Counted from the first letter of the stretch, positions 45,694 to 57,784 are shown. The stretch: 64,000 bases of DNA from Calliopum simillimum (GCA_951812925.1 OX638369.1:17327329-17391328); one strand, 5' to 3'. Notes: generated from the letters alone by a model not told the origin. Translations and numbers: made by a program.

Positions 45694-45900
45694 AAAAGAT
45701 CTTTGTTTTGCGCGCCGAACGAAATTAAAATACCGAATAACGCAGTATTGTGTTATGGTTGAATTTTGGCCATGGGGAAACTTTAGTTTAAAAAATTATA
45801 TTAAAAACTCAAATAGTAGGTACTGAAAAAACATTCTTAAAAATAATTTCAAAACAAATAACAATAATTTAATAAAGTTTATTTATTTTTAAGCACAAAA

Positions 45901-48900
45901 ATGGAAGAAACAAAGCACAAGTTTATAAAACAGTTTGAAAGCGTACTGCTTGGTTGGTTGTTGATCGCATTTTTTTAAAATGTTTCTAAAAATATGTAGT
46001 AAAAGTGCAGTCAAAGTGTAGTTTCGTAGCATAATAAGCTTAGGTATTTTTTGTTTGCCAAAAGTTTTCAGTAGAGTGCTTAATCAGACATAGCAATATT
46101 AATTTCTAAAGTTAATTCATTCCAAATTTAATATTTTTTCTATAGCAAACTTAATATCCGTATCATATGGTGCCTTTCTCGGATGGCCTTCAGTAACTTT
46201 TCTAACAAAGGAAGGTATTTCCATCCCAATAATGACCGGTCTAATGACAAATATTGAAAGAGGCACGCTCTGCATAGGTGGAATATTAGGAACAATTTCG
46301 TTTTATTTTTTAGCAGATCGAATTGGCGCTAGGAAATGCCTATTGTGTTTGACTATACCAGCAATGGTGATTAAAACATGTTCCCTAATTTTGTATATCG
46401 AAACTAGTGAGTGATACTGATTTTCAATTGCTTATACCTTTAAGGTTATGACATGAACTGAAGGTTTTATCTTAAAAATACTCACTTGTTTGGATAAAAT
46501 GAATTCGGTGTATAATTTTTTATTTATTTAAGAATATATTTTTATAAATTTTCTTACATAAGATGTCTTGGATTATTATATACTTTGCAAAAAATTCTTT
46601 TGATTTATGCGTAGCACGCTTAGTTGGTGGTTTCACTGGAGCTCTTCTTGCGATATTACCCATATTTGCTACAGAGATTTGCGAAACAAAGTAAGTTTGC
46701 TAATAATAATATTGAGGGTTTTCCACAAAACGTATATACTAAAAATCTCTAGATGAACTGTTAACTCGTAAAACTATCAAAATTCATATTGATTATAACA
46801 GCTCTTACGAGTTACGAGAGAATTATACGTTTTGTTGAATACCCTTATTATGTGTGTACTTCATTCTAATTCAATTCATTTATATAGAGTACGCGGTACA
46901 TTGGGTACACTTGTTGTACCCTCAATTAATATTGGTATGTTGATGGCATACTCTTTGGGAAATTATTTATCAAATGAAGTAGCAGAGGTACTGCTTGCAC
47001 CTTACCCTCTGTTATTTGTGTATTTTTTTAGTAAATTACCCGATACACCGTATTTTGATATTAAATGCGGAAATTTAGCGTATGCAAACAAATCCTTACG
47101 CTTTTATCGTAATACAAAAAATGATGAAGATTTCGCAGTGGAATTCAACCAACTTATCGAGCAACATCCTGAAGCAGATAAACCATTATCATTACAGGAT
47201 TTTAGTAAGTTTAAGCTGTTAAGCTCTTTCTGATTACCCATTAACTGATATATGTAATGCAAAGATAATAGAGTTGCTAGGAAAGCTCTTTTAATTGGTT
47301 CTGTACTCATGCTACTCACTCCGCTATGTGGCGCTCTGGCTTTGATGAACTATACTCAGATTATATTTAAAGCATCGGGTTGTGATATCTCAGTTACACT
47401 GTCATCAATTATAATGCGCATAATTCAACTTGCTGGATCGTTAGTACCGCTTATTTTAGTGGATTATGCCGGAAGGAAGGTAAATAAAGTAAAATTGCAA
47501 AATAATTAATTTTATTAATAGCCGTCACATGTCGGTGAAGTTTCGATCCCCCACTTTTCGCAAGGTTTTTGGTATATACAGGATGTAAACGTTTAGGCTA
47601 CAAAGCTTCTGGTAGGTGATAGGCGTAGCCTAGGCTAGCACAATCTTGTAGGAGTTATAGGGAAAAACGTAACTTACTGACTTTTTTAAAAAAAATTTGT
47701 TCTTGCTTTATAGTAGGGGAGCCAATTAGAGGATTTTGGTGTATGCTCGTGTGCAATTTTTCAAATTTTCGAATTTAGCACTCTGAGGAATAAAACTTAA
47801 CATTTTTATGAAGCTGTAACGGCTTGATCATTTAAATGATTACTATAAGGGTGGCTTTTATCAGCCACCCCGTTCACACCGCATTTGGGAGTACAAAGAG
47901 TTTTTCTTCAACGACTTTTCTGTATTCTTGCAACTCTTTAGTTTCGCAAACTATTTGATGTAGAGCAATAAAATTCGATATCTGAAATAGTATTAGAATG
48001 TATGTATTCTCCTTTAACTCCTAGGAGGAGCATAGGACCAATATGAAATCTCTCCATTTGTCACGATCCATTGCGATGACTTTAATCTCTTGCCACGACT
48101 TTTCCGATTCTTGGATTTCCTTTTCCAGCGACCTCTTCCAGTTGGTTTTGGGTCTACCACGTGCTCTACTACCTTGTGGATTCCACTCAAGAGCCTGGCG
48201 ACAAACTTCGCTGTGTGGTTTCCGGAGAGTGTGACCCATCCATCTTCATTTGCGCAGCTTGACTTCGATTGCTATAGCCCTCTGATTGCATTTTTGATGT
48301 AGTTCTGCATTTGATATAGTGCGAGGCCACCAAACCTTAAGTATTCGCCTTAAGCTTGTTCGTTAGTTGTTCAGTAACAAGCCACGTTTTGCACCCATAT
48401 AACAAAACCGATTTCACATTCGAATCAAAAATGCGCACTCTCGTTTTGGTGGATATAACGGATGAAGACCATATTTTGTTCAGTTGAGCAAACGCGCCTT
48501 TTGCTTTTGCTATTCTTGAGTTGATATCCTCTTTTGCTTCACCATCCATGGAGATAATGCTGCCTAAATACGTGAAGCTATCGACGTTTCCGATGTCATC
48601 ACTGCCTGCTCTAAACGTGATGGCATTGCTTGCGTTTAGCTTCATGCTTTTAGTCTTGGATACGTTGATTTTTAGGCCGGCCTTTTGTGATTCCAAGACA
48701 AGGTCTTCAATTTTGCTTTGCATATCTGAATGTTTGGACGATAAGAGGCAGATGTCGTCAGCGTAGTCGAGATCTTCCAGATGTTCAGTAAAGTTCCATT
48801 GGATACCCCTTTTGGCCTTATTAAGAGCTTTATCTAGGATATCATCAAGAACGATAAGGAAGAGTGATGGTGATAGTAAACACCCCTGCCGTACGCCTGA

Positions 48901-51900
48901 ATTAGTGGTGAATGTCGGTGACAATAACCCATTGTGTAACACACTGCATTTAAAGCCTTCATTTTGTGCACGTACTAAGTTTATGGCCTTTGCGGCTATA
49001 CCTCTTCGTTGCAGTGAGACCCAAATGTTTTCCGAGAGACACTGTCGAAGGCAGTGCTATAGTCTACGAAGACAAGTTGAAGTGCAGCACGCCACTCGCA
49101 TGATTGTTCGACAATTATTCTGCATGATCGGTTTCGCCGGAATCCTGCTTGCTGCTTTCGAATGGCCGAATCAAGTTTTTCGTTTACCCTGTTCAGAAAC
49201 ACTTTCATCAATACTTTTGATGGTACTGAGAGCAAGATAATGCCTCTATAGTTTCGGCACTCGCTTAGGTCACCTTTTTTCGGCAAGAATAGTATTAGTA
49301 ACATCTAGAAATTTGTTAAAAATGGGCATGATTGGATCAAAGACATGCCCATCTTCCATACAATAATAATAAGTATTTGATATCTGAGATGAAATTAATA
49401 GCATATAGCTCTAAGTTGAAAATTGGCGTTATGGGATCAAAAACACGCTCACTTTCCATATGGTCCGAAAAATTTATTTTTTTTCAGTCGGTCAGATTAA
49501 AAAAGCCCTCAAAATAATCGTCAGATTAAGGATAAAGCTAAATTGCCTGTATAAAAACCTGACACGCTCGAGTACATCCAAATGGCGTTTTTTTTACATT
49601 TTCGAAAGTTCACCACGAGCTTGCGTCACTTCCGAGTCGTTAATCTTTTGAATGGGAGCTTCATTTGGGATTATTATCTGACGCGCTCAAATAATTCCAT
49701 TTTTCCCCATTTTTAGTATAGCCGCCCCCATCATCCAAATCGACAGATTAATAAACCTCCGTCATCAGAGACACATGGCGCATATATGTACACTTGATAG
49801 TAACGTTCCCCATACAAAACAAAAAAGTTCGCTGCAAGCCCCCCACTTTGAAAAAATCAAAACCGATTTTTAAGGAAACCAAAATTTTTTTTTTTTTTCG
49901 ACCTCTAACTAATATTGATTGATTTTTTTCTATTGCTCCGCCATTTGACTTCCGATCATTAAGAATGTTATGTTTTTTTCGACTAGTTGTACTCATTACC
50001 TCAGTTTCTACTACCGTAAGGTGCAAAGGGCACTTCATAGAACTGAACAAAAAATCATTAAATTTGTTTCTATAAAGTTTCCTCAAATTGTTGAAATTGA
50101 AGAAGTTATAGCTAAAAGCTCAGTACAAAATATGAAAAACAGGATGTTTCAAAAACGAAAATAGCCTCCTAAAACTATGCAATATTCTTTTTTTTAACAT
50201 TTGACATTTCAAACAGTATGCAAATAAATAAAAAAAGAATCTTGCATAGTTTTGGGGGGCGAGCAAGATGAAACGTAAATAGCAATTTGTTTGTTGACAC
50301 TTATTTATTTCATGTAGTTTTTATTTTTCCGTCTGCATTCAAATTTTCTTCAGTGCTGCCAAACTTTCGATTGTTGTATTTAATTGTAGATGCGAGTTTT
50401 TTTGTCATACATAATTAATTATATGAATGGGTTTTTTTGAAAGTGGAATAAGTCCACTTTTTCATAAACTGAGATATTAAAGGGTTTGCGTACGACTCAA
50501 TTTAAAAATATTGGCAAGCGTTATTAAGCTGGTGTTAAATGTTTACCACTGTAAATTTATCAAATTTTGTTATGCTGTAAAAATGTTTACAAGTGTAATG
50601 GAAAATAGTTGAGTTTTTTCGGTCTGAATGGACTTATTCCACTTTCATTTATAATAAATTTAAAAATTTGTTATACTTTTGTATGACTTATTCCATTTTT
50701 ACTCACAAAATATTTTGCAAATTAAAGCAAAGGAAAATTAAAACTTAGAAAAACTTAATTAATGATACGATTTTTGGAAAAATAGTGCTTTAAAAAAAAA
50801 TGGTCAAAATTTCTGAAAATTTGCAATATCTCTAAAACCACGACTCAGATTAAAATTTTTTTTAAATCAATTTTGTAGCAAATTAACATATCTTTCGTAT
50901 GACACTAATAATATTAAAATCCTTTTAGGGGTTCCCAACTTATAATAATTTTTATAAAAAATATATCTCGATCTTCCGATGGCTATATCTCCGAAAGTAG
51001 GACCGACAAGAACTTTTTGTTTTTGTTGTTGTTGTAACTAATTTTCAAAGCCCTACTTGAGCAAAAAGAAAAGAAAAGAAACAACAACAGTTTTTAAAGT
51101 AAAATTTTTCTAAGTTTTAATTTTCCTTTGCTTTAATTTACAAAATATTTTGTGAGTAAAAATGGAATAAGCCATACAAAAGTATAACAAATTTTTAAAT
51201 TTATTATAAATGAAAGTGGAATAAGTCCATTCAGACCAAAAAAACTCAACTATTTTCTATTACACTTGTAAAAATTTTTACAGCATAACAAAATTTTATT
51301 AATTTACAGTGGTAAACACTTAACACCGGTTTAATAACGCTTGCCAATATTTTTAAATTGATTTAAAAGCAAAATCTTCTGCATAGCAGTAGATGAAAAA
51401 ATGGACTTATTCCACTTTCAAAAAAATCATTTTTGTAAAAATGTTTTTCATGAAAAATTCTTTTGAGTAATTTTTGATGAAATCGTGGTCTAATGAGTCT
51501 GTAATTTTCAATATAAAAAGAGGTCATATATAGCTAGCTATAACCACCATAAACTCAATTTTTCCGGAATTGGACTAATTCCACTTTCAAATAAACCCAT
51601 TCATATATAGGCGTCAAAAGAAACACGGCTATTATATATCGATATTGTTTTTACAGGTGCTGCTTATCATCTCTGCAATTGGTGCTGGCATCAGTCTCGT
51701 TTCTTTTGGTATCCATAGTTATCTGACATCAAGTGGTTTCGACTTGCAAGCATATCATTGGGTACCCATTACGAGTTTTGCATTTTTTATTTTTATGAGC
51801 AGTTGGGGTATGGTAACCCTACCATTTTTAATTGTCTCCGAAATAATGCCGCCAAAAATTCGTAACGGTGGCGGTTTATTTTGTGTATTGATGTTTTGGT

Positions 51901-52140
51901 TGGGTACGTTGACGACCGTCATGGTATGTGTATTATATCTTAAACTCAATATTTATTACATTAATACATCATTTTTTTGTTTGTTTTTCATAGCTAATTG
52001 ATGAAATGGATGAATTTTTGGGAACGCATAATGTATTCTTCTTATTTGCCAGTTGCTGTTTTCTTGGAGCCGTTTTTATTTTATTTGTGGTTCCAGAGAC
52101 GAAAGGCAAAAGCCTTGAAGAGATTTCCTTAATATTGTAA
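45901..52140 (+). CDS. Tret1-like sugar transporter 2 (MFS), seven exons, complete
   Basis: Sugar porter family membrane protein, paralog of transporters 1 and 3. Exons: 45901-45952, 46146-46366, 46563-46690, 46888-47204, 47265-47479, 51657-51923, 51994-52140; 448 residues. Phases 1, 0, 2, 1, 0, 0 all join in frame. Recognisable: NLISVSYGAFLGWPS (TM1), LADRIGARKC after TM2, LPDTPYF where PESP is usual, TM7 TPLCGALALMNYTQIIF, YAGRK after TM8, PETKGKSLEEI at the end. The normally conserved Gln of TM7 (Q in transporter 3) is Pro here. Exon 1 uses a weak donor (GTTGGT), as does transporter 3 (GTTAGT). Intron 5 (4.2 kb) contains an RTE LINE and a 1.2-kb palindrome. Confidence 0.87.
46714..46847. 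mobile_element. Small TIR element filling intron 3 of transporter 2
   Basis: GGGTTTTCCACAAAACGTAT at the left and GGGTATTCAACAAAACGTAT inverted at the right. It is 134 bp of a 197-bp intron. Its right end is ~40 bp before the exon 4 acceptor. Confidence 0.65.
48003..49304 (-). mobile_element. RTE-type LINE, 5'-truncated, in transporter 2 intron 5
   Basis: The minus strand encodes reverse transcriptase blocks (ECRNYRGIILLSVPSKV, QQAGFRRNRSCRI, FVDYSTAFDSVSR, VRQGCLLSPSLFLIVLDD, DLDYADDICLLS) and the RTE C-terminus (MGHTLRKPHSEVCRQAL, EWNPQGSRARGRPKTNWKR, DRDKWRDFI). The catalytic YADD is present. The endonuclease is missing, and frame breaks occur near 48250-48340 and 48950-48990. The 3' end carries TCTCCTTTAACTCCTAGGAG. 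It lies antisense in the intron. Confidence 0.85.
48021..49304 (-). pseudogene. RTE reverse transcriptase remnant
   Basis: Three ORF pieces (49304-48996, 48942-48337, 48239-48021) in consecutive order make one RTE RT with an intact YADD box but broken reading frame and no N-terminus. Confidence 0.8.
49310..50160. other. Intron sequence with a diverged duplication
   Basis: AAAATTGGCGTTATGGGATC at 49420 repeats, diverged, the AAAAATGGGCATGATTGGATC near 49318. Both are followed by an ACACGCTCACTTTCCATA or ACATGCCCATCTTCCATA block. No gene recognised. Confidence 0.45.
50165..50262. repeat. Short inverted repeat
   Basis: CCTAAAACTATGCAATATTC and an inverted CCAAAACTATGCAAGATTCT flank ~45 bp. MITE-like hairpin in intron 5 of transporter 2. 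Confidence 0.55.
50421..51606. mobile_element. 1.2-kb palindromic element with iterated GAAAGTGGAATAAGTCCA
   Basis: Ends ATGAATGGGTTTTTTTGAAA and, inverted, ATGAATGGGTTTATTTGAAA. Arms of ~340 bp (50425-50765, inverted at 51100-51360) are highly similar. The motif GAAAGTGGAATAAGTCCA or its diverged form appears about seven times (50438, 50635, 50685, 51161, 51211, 51402, 51570, both orientations). No transposase. The right end is ~50 bp before exon 6 of transporter 2. Confidence 0.75.
51611..51634. repeat. Solo TIR end of the 9289-9682 family
   Basis: GCGTCAAAAGAAACACGGCT equals the right end of the element at 9289-9682. It lies between the 1.2-kb palindrome and the splice acceptor of exon 6 (AG at 51655-51656). 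No partner end is visible nearby. Confidence 0.6.
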
Positions 52141-52203
52141 AGTCTAAATATTTTTGTAACTTTTAACTTGTATTCGTTTGAAATATGCATCGTAAGAACA
52201 TGC

Positions 52204-52209
52204 AATAAA
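52204..52209 (+). terminator. Polyadenylation signal of transporter 2
   Basis: AATAAA lies 64 bp after the stop codon, a normal distance. T-rich sequence follows. Confidence 0.5.
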
Positions 52210-52214
52210 TTTAT

Positions 52215-53450
52215 ATTTTTTTGATAAATCTTTGGTATATTTCATTTAAAAATTGCAGAATGGAAGTTTTTAAAGAAAGAAAGCGGAAATTAATAAATCA
52301 GTTAAAATAACTAAGAATGTTGAAAAAGCTTCGCAATAACAGGTAAAAGTCGTGGTATCAAATATAAAAAAAGTTGAAAAGTACCCATCGAATATCAACG
52401 ATACAATCCAAAATATGTATGAGAGATATCGAAAACGTGAGAATCCAAAAGAAATTTATTAAAATACTGAATTTGTTTCCAACTTTGAGACCAGCTCCAT
52501 GCCTTGTAAATTAATATTTTTAAATAATTTTTTCTTTTAAACTAATTTATATTTATTTTCCTATAACAGGATTTCTAGCACAAAAATTCTACTCTTTAGA
52601 AATTCCAAAAAACCATAATAATGTTGCTATAGACATTTTCTGCAAAATTTGATCTGAAAACATCGATAGTTTCGAAATTACGGGCATTAAGAAGGATTTG
52701 CTTTTTCTTAGTCCATTTTCTCAAGCTTGGATCGAAAACCGGCATAGTTTTTTCACTAATGATTCCTGTTTTTTTTTTTTTTTAAATCTTATTTTTTTAT
52801 CTTTATTTTACGAAAATGGACGGGGAGCAAACAAAATCACAACTTTGTACATTTCATATATTTCGTGGGTGCTCTAATTTATATGGGCACGGCCACCGTT
52901 GGCAACGTTACGTTCGCACGCACATTTTTGCCCATATCTCTTTGAAAAATAATCAAACATCATGATATCTTAAGTGCATGTAATAAGGCTCTCTAAGGCA
53001 AATATTTCATAGGAACAAAGTTTTTGTCTATCTCTCATAGCTTTGGAGTTATAAGAGTTTAAGTGCCGTTGGGAACGTTATCTTTTTTTTTTTTGCAAGC
53101 TATTTTTGAGGTCAATGCACATTTTCTAAAAATCTGCGAATCGTGTCATGTATTTTCCTGAACAACTTCTATAATTTGAAGGTAATTGATCAAAGTTATG
53201 ATTGAACTTAAAATTGTGCAGAAAAAATTATTTTTGGTGGATTTATAGACGTTAAAGCAACGTTGGTTACGTTATGCAAAATCATTGGGAACGTTATGCT
53301 TACGAATTTCCATAAATAAATTGAGGGCAAATACAGCCAAACAGTCCAAACATCCATAAAGATGAATATATGTGAATATTTTATTCCTTGGAAGGTTCCC
53401 ATTTACACTACATTACAAATTTTTTGCTCCAAGACCTCGATACATATTTT
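52215..53450. other. Intergenic stretch after transporter 2
   Basis: No gene recognised. Repeated phrases of the type GTTGG(G/C)AACGTTA (52900, 53070, 53260, 53290) hint at a decayed repeat. Confidence 0.4.
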
Positions 53451-53474
53451 TTTTTGAAATTACGATTTCTCCCA

Positions 53475-53715
53475 AATGAATAAAGCTATCTACATGAAAC
53501 TTTGTACAGATAATGCTGAGAGCCATTTTCTGATCAGGATTAAAATTGAGCGTGATAGGTTAATGTTCACGCCTACCTCCCATATATGCTAGTTAAAACT
53601 TTGTATGGGAAGTAGGCGTGAAGATTAACCGATCACGTCCAATTTTAGTCTCAGGCAGCTTAGTGATATTGTCATTATCTGTGCAATATTTCATGCATCT
53701 AGCTAAATTCGTATG
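53475..53715. mobile_element. Foldback element (TTCACGCCTACCTCCCATA)
   Basis: Arms of ~100 bp: GATAGGTTAATGTTCACGCC then TACCTCCCATA, inverted after an 18-bp loop. They continue through GATAATG and ATGAAA. Non-coding. Confidence 0.7.
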
Positions 53716-53789
53716 GCCGCCACTATGGGTTACACAGAGCTGAAAAGATGATACAAGACAAAGTGAAGACAAAAAGATGACTACTGACA

Positions 53790-54360
53790 CTGACTTAATG
53801 TTTTTTGTTTTCTTTTCGTTTCACATTTGTCATTGTACCAAGGATGATAAATTATGTTTTCTATTTTGTACCAAATAGCAAAAAATGTACTAAAATTGTC
53901 CAAAATGTACCAAAAGTTTTTTATACATTTGTGGTCAAAATTCGACCATTGGTCGATTCTAGTGTATATTGATATGCAGGACAAAAACTTGTCACCCTTC
54001 GTTTACTGTGTAAGAAATAGAGTATGACATTGCGTTGTATTTCATTAGAAAGGCATTTTTATGTAGATTTGCACAAAGTTAAAATTATTTTTGTATGTTG
54101 CTCTTAAGCCAGGCAAAATAAAATAAAAATTTTTCAATACTAATAACAACAAAATACGTAACCACACCGCCACACTGAACTCAAAATGGTATGAAGCACA
54201 AAGAGAAAGACGAATAGGTAAGGCAGTGGTTTCATGTGTTTTGTCTTGTTAACGTTTCGCTTTACATCGTACCAGTGATGATAAATGAGGTGTTCTATTT
54301 TTTAACACATAGCAAAAATAAATACTAAAAGTCCAAAAAAGCCTACTGGGCGATACTAGT
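53790..54360 (-). repeat. Inverted copies of the 26750-27200 dispersed repeat
   Basis: Two tandem diverged copies: GTACCAAGGATGATAAAT, TTTTGTACCAAATAGCAAAA and TGGTCAAAATTCGACCAT at 53835-53965, again (GTACCAGTGATGATAAAT) at 54270-54360. Non-coding. Confidence 0.6.
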
Positions 54361-54732
54361 CTGTCATTATTTGATGAGTTTGTCAGATTTTAAAACTCTC
54401 CCTAAAAAGAAATACATTTTGTTTCACATTTTTAATGGTTTTGGCCTCAAATTAAACCATATTTAACATTTGTATCGATTCTGAGATGGTCAATGCAAAT
54501 ATTTTGAAGGTACGTTTCGAAATCGCTGAATAAAAAATAAAGAAAGGGAGATGCCTAGCCCACTTTTTAAAAAATACTGATATGTCTATGTCGATTCTGA
54601 CGGTATACAGTTTTCTAAACTTTTATTCCTCTTATCTGCATTACAAACGTAAATAAAAAGTAAATAGATATACCCTGGGTGTTGTGTATAAAATATCAGA
54701 CCTGTATCTTACAACTAAACTCCATGTTATAG

Positions 54733-55576
54733 GTATATACATTAAGTTGGGTCGCCAAAAAAAAAAAAAATTGTTGGTGAGAACTTCAATAATGCTAGAA
54801 TTTTTATCGGACAAAAAACACAAAATAAGTATGTACAACTTTTTTATTTGTTTGGCTTAATAACGCAAAAGACAAATTCACAATATAAGTACACCAAAAA
54901 TGTTCAAGTTCTGCATCAAAAGTTTTTCGAAATTTGCTCTCTGTGTCAAGAAATTGATTTTGGCAACAGTGACAAATCTCAAATATATCACCCCCTTAAA
55001 ATTTTGACCTTAAAGGACACTACGTTTTTGTCAAGTTTCAAACAATTTTGAGCATGTCTTATAGGCTGGACAGACGACAGCTTAAGTTTGGATTGTAGAC
55101 ATAGTAATGCGCATCTTTTTATTGCATCATTTTAGGCATACATGTTTCATAGACATTGACTTACAGAAAATTTCCCAATTCAGGGGCCAACAAATTCTAA
55201 TTAACTTTTCTGATGCTTACTTCACTATTAATATTTTCAGGCTAAATCTTCAACGGATGACAGACACGTTTGAAATTAAAGATTGGTCACTATTTTTAAA
55301 ATCAATATCCGGGGACAGAGAGCAATTTTCTGAAAACTTTTTTTATGATTTTTTTTTTGTGAATTTTAGTTTTGCGTTATGTAGCCAAACAAAAAAGTTT
55401 TCCATACAAATGTTGTGTCCTTTGTACAAAACAAATTCTAGCAAAATTGAAGTTTTCACCAGAGTCAAAACATTTTGTAAGCAGTCTAACAATAGGCCAA
55501 GGAACATACTTATTTGGATGTATACAAAAGTAAACACATTTTTTGTTGTATGCTGACCGACCCTTCTTAATGTACA
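54733..55576. mobile_element. Foldback element with TACATTAAG..GGGTCG ends, host to another MITE
   Basis: Ends TACATTAAGTTGGGTCGCC and, inverted, TACATTAAGAAGGGTCGG. Inner arms share TTTTGCGTTAT...GCCAAACAAA and GAAGTTYTCACC. A half copy of the 16878-17220 family (CTGGACAGACGACAGCTTAA, TCATAGACATTGACTTACAG) sits inside at 55053-55250. Confidence 0.65.
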
Positions 55577-55579
55577 TTT

Positions 55580-56910
55580 TAATATGATGTACTCAAAAAA
55601 ATTTTCCACTCATAACCAGAAAAACAAACTCACTTTTAGTGTTACGCTGCATTATATTTCGTACAAATGACACAAAACCTAAGACTAAAACAAATGCAAT
55701 GAGTTGTCGTCACAGCAGCAAGATCATTTACAATCATTGTAAAATGTTTTTATTTTTTTAAACTTTATTATACGTTTGTACACTAAGTTTTAAAAACAAA
55801 TAAATAAAACCATAAAAAAAAAATAATCCAAACAAAAGTTTAAAAATAATACATCTATTTACAAAATTTAAGTACCCCTGTTATTCTCTTTGGTGCATTA
55901 AACTTTCTCACTACACTCTGAATTGAGCCACTGTATACGCGTGCACGAGTAGATTGTATAGTGACTGATATTACTTTCAGTGTAAGTGCTCAGTTTTGCA
56001 AACAATGTTAGGTAATTTGTTTGACTTCTGGATATCGTTTTCGAATTGCGTTCTAGGTATGACAAATCGATTATTGATACTTTCAATTATTTCTCATTTT
56101 CTCAACAACCGAACTGAAACGAATTAAAATTTAATGAATTTATCACTAAAGAAAAACAATATTTTACATTTTACCTCAGTCATTTTTAATATTTGTTCGC
56201 AATAGATAACATCGTAAAGAAAGTCTGAAAATATATTACTTATTTTAACGTCAGTAGTTTTTATTGTTCGGGGTCTGAACAATCTTTAAAGCATTAATAG
56301 TTTACGTAAGTCGGAAATAACATGAAATAGATGTTATGGCTCCAATTAGTATTGGATTATATTTTACGACAGATTCCAAGTTGCAAATCTTTTGAAAAAA
56401 AATGTATTTAATTGTATTCATTTGGTGTTCATACAGAGCATTCCACAATAACGCAAAAGTCATCAGTTCAATACCACGGAATAGCTTATTTAATAAAAAT
56501 TTTAAAAATAAAGAAATAAAAAATTCTGAAACCAAAAAAAAAAAACGAAAAGGAAAAATTTCGAAATGTTTTGCTTTTTTGCCTAATACTTTTTTTTGAG
56601 TAAAATATGGTTATAGGCATGGTACAATTATAGAGGTAGCGCCAAGTTGTCAAAATGAACAAAGCGGAGACAAAATTGGTAGCGAGTTCTGTCAATAAGA
56701 GCAAAGCGGAGAACGAAATCAACCAATCAAATCGCCTAGATTCAAACGTCAAAATCAGAAAACTGTAAAATTGTTGTTGTTTTGCTAGTTATTTTTGACA
56801 GTACTTGCTACCAAAAAAGAAGAACAAGAAACGTGTCAGTTACTGACGTTACCTAGTTAATTGTATCATGGCTATAGGCAATGCTTTATATAAAAAAAAG
56901 TAGAAAAAAA
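55580..56910. other. Intergenic stretch, no gene recognised
   Basis: AT-rich, only short ORFs without recognisable similarity. No repeat pairing found. Confidence 0.4.
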
Positions 56911-56914
56911 TTTC

Positions 56915-57175
56915 CCAAATACGGCCACTCGTATATAGAAATTTTTTTTATACGGTTGAAAATACGGATTTTTTAAATCAGAAGCAAAGTTTCTTAACAA
57001 AAAAGTGTTAAAAGCATACAACGCTCAGAATCGTCCAAAGAACACATGTAAAATTTTTTTCAAATAGAGATTATATTTTTGCAAAAATTTTTACGTCAAA
57101 ATTGTAAATATTTTTTTTAGTGTGGATAATATCCGGTTCCAAAAATCTAATGTATTTTGTTATGTTTTTCAATTA
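56915..57175 (+). repeat. Diverged fragment of the GAAATATGGCCACTC foldback family
   Basis: CCCAAATACGGCCACTCGTA, AAAAAAGTGTTAAAAGCATA and CTCAGAATCGTCCAAAGAAC match the arm of the 11630-12070 element. A second fragment, partly inverted, lies at 57905-58265. Confidence 0.5.
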
Positions 57176-57199
57176 AGCGGTCGAAAAAGAAAAAACTAG

Positions 57200-57560
57200 T
57201 AAGGCTGTTACATTTGGCTTGGCCAAACATTATTTACCCTAGACTGCAGTACTTAGAAAATTTTGCCTATATGGAAGGTACCCCGCCCTCTTGTCTAAGT
57301 TCACCTAGTTTTTACTCAGAGCTTGCATATATAGTCCTTAGTGTTTGAGTGCAATTTAGTTGGATTATCTCAAAAAACTCTATCAGTATGGCATTTTGAA
57401 ACTTTTGCTTATATGGGAGGTGTCACGCCTTCTTATCCGAATTTGCCTAGTTTTTACTCAGAGCTTGCGCTAATCTTTTCTAGTATTTATATGTATTATG
57501 GTTGCATTTTCGTGAAAAGTACTCTTAAAGTTGCATTTTGAGCTCTCTTTTACGGCAATT
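57200..57560 (+). repeat. GTGCCACGCCC dispersed repeat, two tandem units
   Basis: Begins GTTACATTTGGCTTGGCCAA. Two units of ~140 bp carry ATATGGGAGGTGTCACGCC, GTTTTTACTCAGAGCTTGC and TTGGATTATCTCAAAAAACT. Same family as 16333-16800 and 27210-28010. Confidence 0.65.
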
Positions 57561-57784
57561 CCACTGTATCAAATTTAATCGAATTATCTTGCGTAGTTTT
57601 CCCGTAAAAAATATTTCCACTGACGGATAGCCTGCCAGCCAGCCAGCTAGACAAACGGACATGGCTGTATCGACGCAGGAGGTGACGCTGATCAAGAATA
57701 TATATACTCTTCCATACTTACCACGTTATAAACGGAAGGACAAAGTGAATATACCCCGGGTTTGGGGGGGATATAAACAGTTTC

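Larger units (their letters stand above)
43035..45700 (-). mobile_element. Jockey-type LINE remnant, interrupted by a TIR element
   Basis: Minus-strand pieces in the right order: endonuclease end (KPTYWPTDPNK), linker (RRRWHPTRSPVDKTKLNK, SWVKNSEEKAILFSEHL), reverse transcriptase (APGFDLITSEVLKKLP, HQFGFRKNHSTIDQVQ, FLDVSQAFDKVWHDGLL) and C-terminal part (LYKQIIKPIWTYGIQLWG, RTADLHCDIG). Many stops and frameshifts. A TIR element at 44373-44907 splits it between the linker and the RT start. An old, dead copy. Confidence 0.85.

Noticed and set aside
43035..45700. An intact jockey element
   Set aside because: Numerous stops, frameshifts and a 535-bp insertion break its coding sequence.
54848..55609. 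ORFs of 60-150 codons on both strands
   Set aside because: They lie across the arms of a foldback element and encode no recognised protein.
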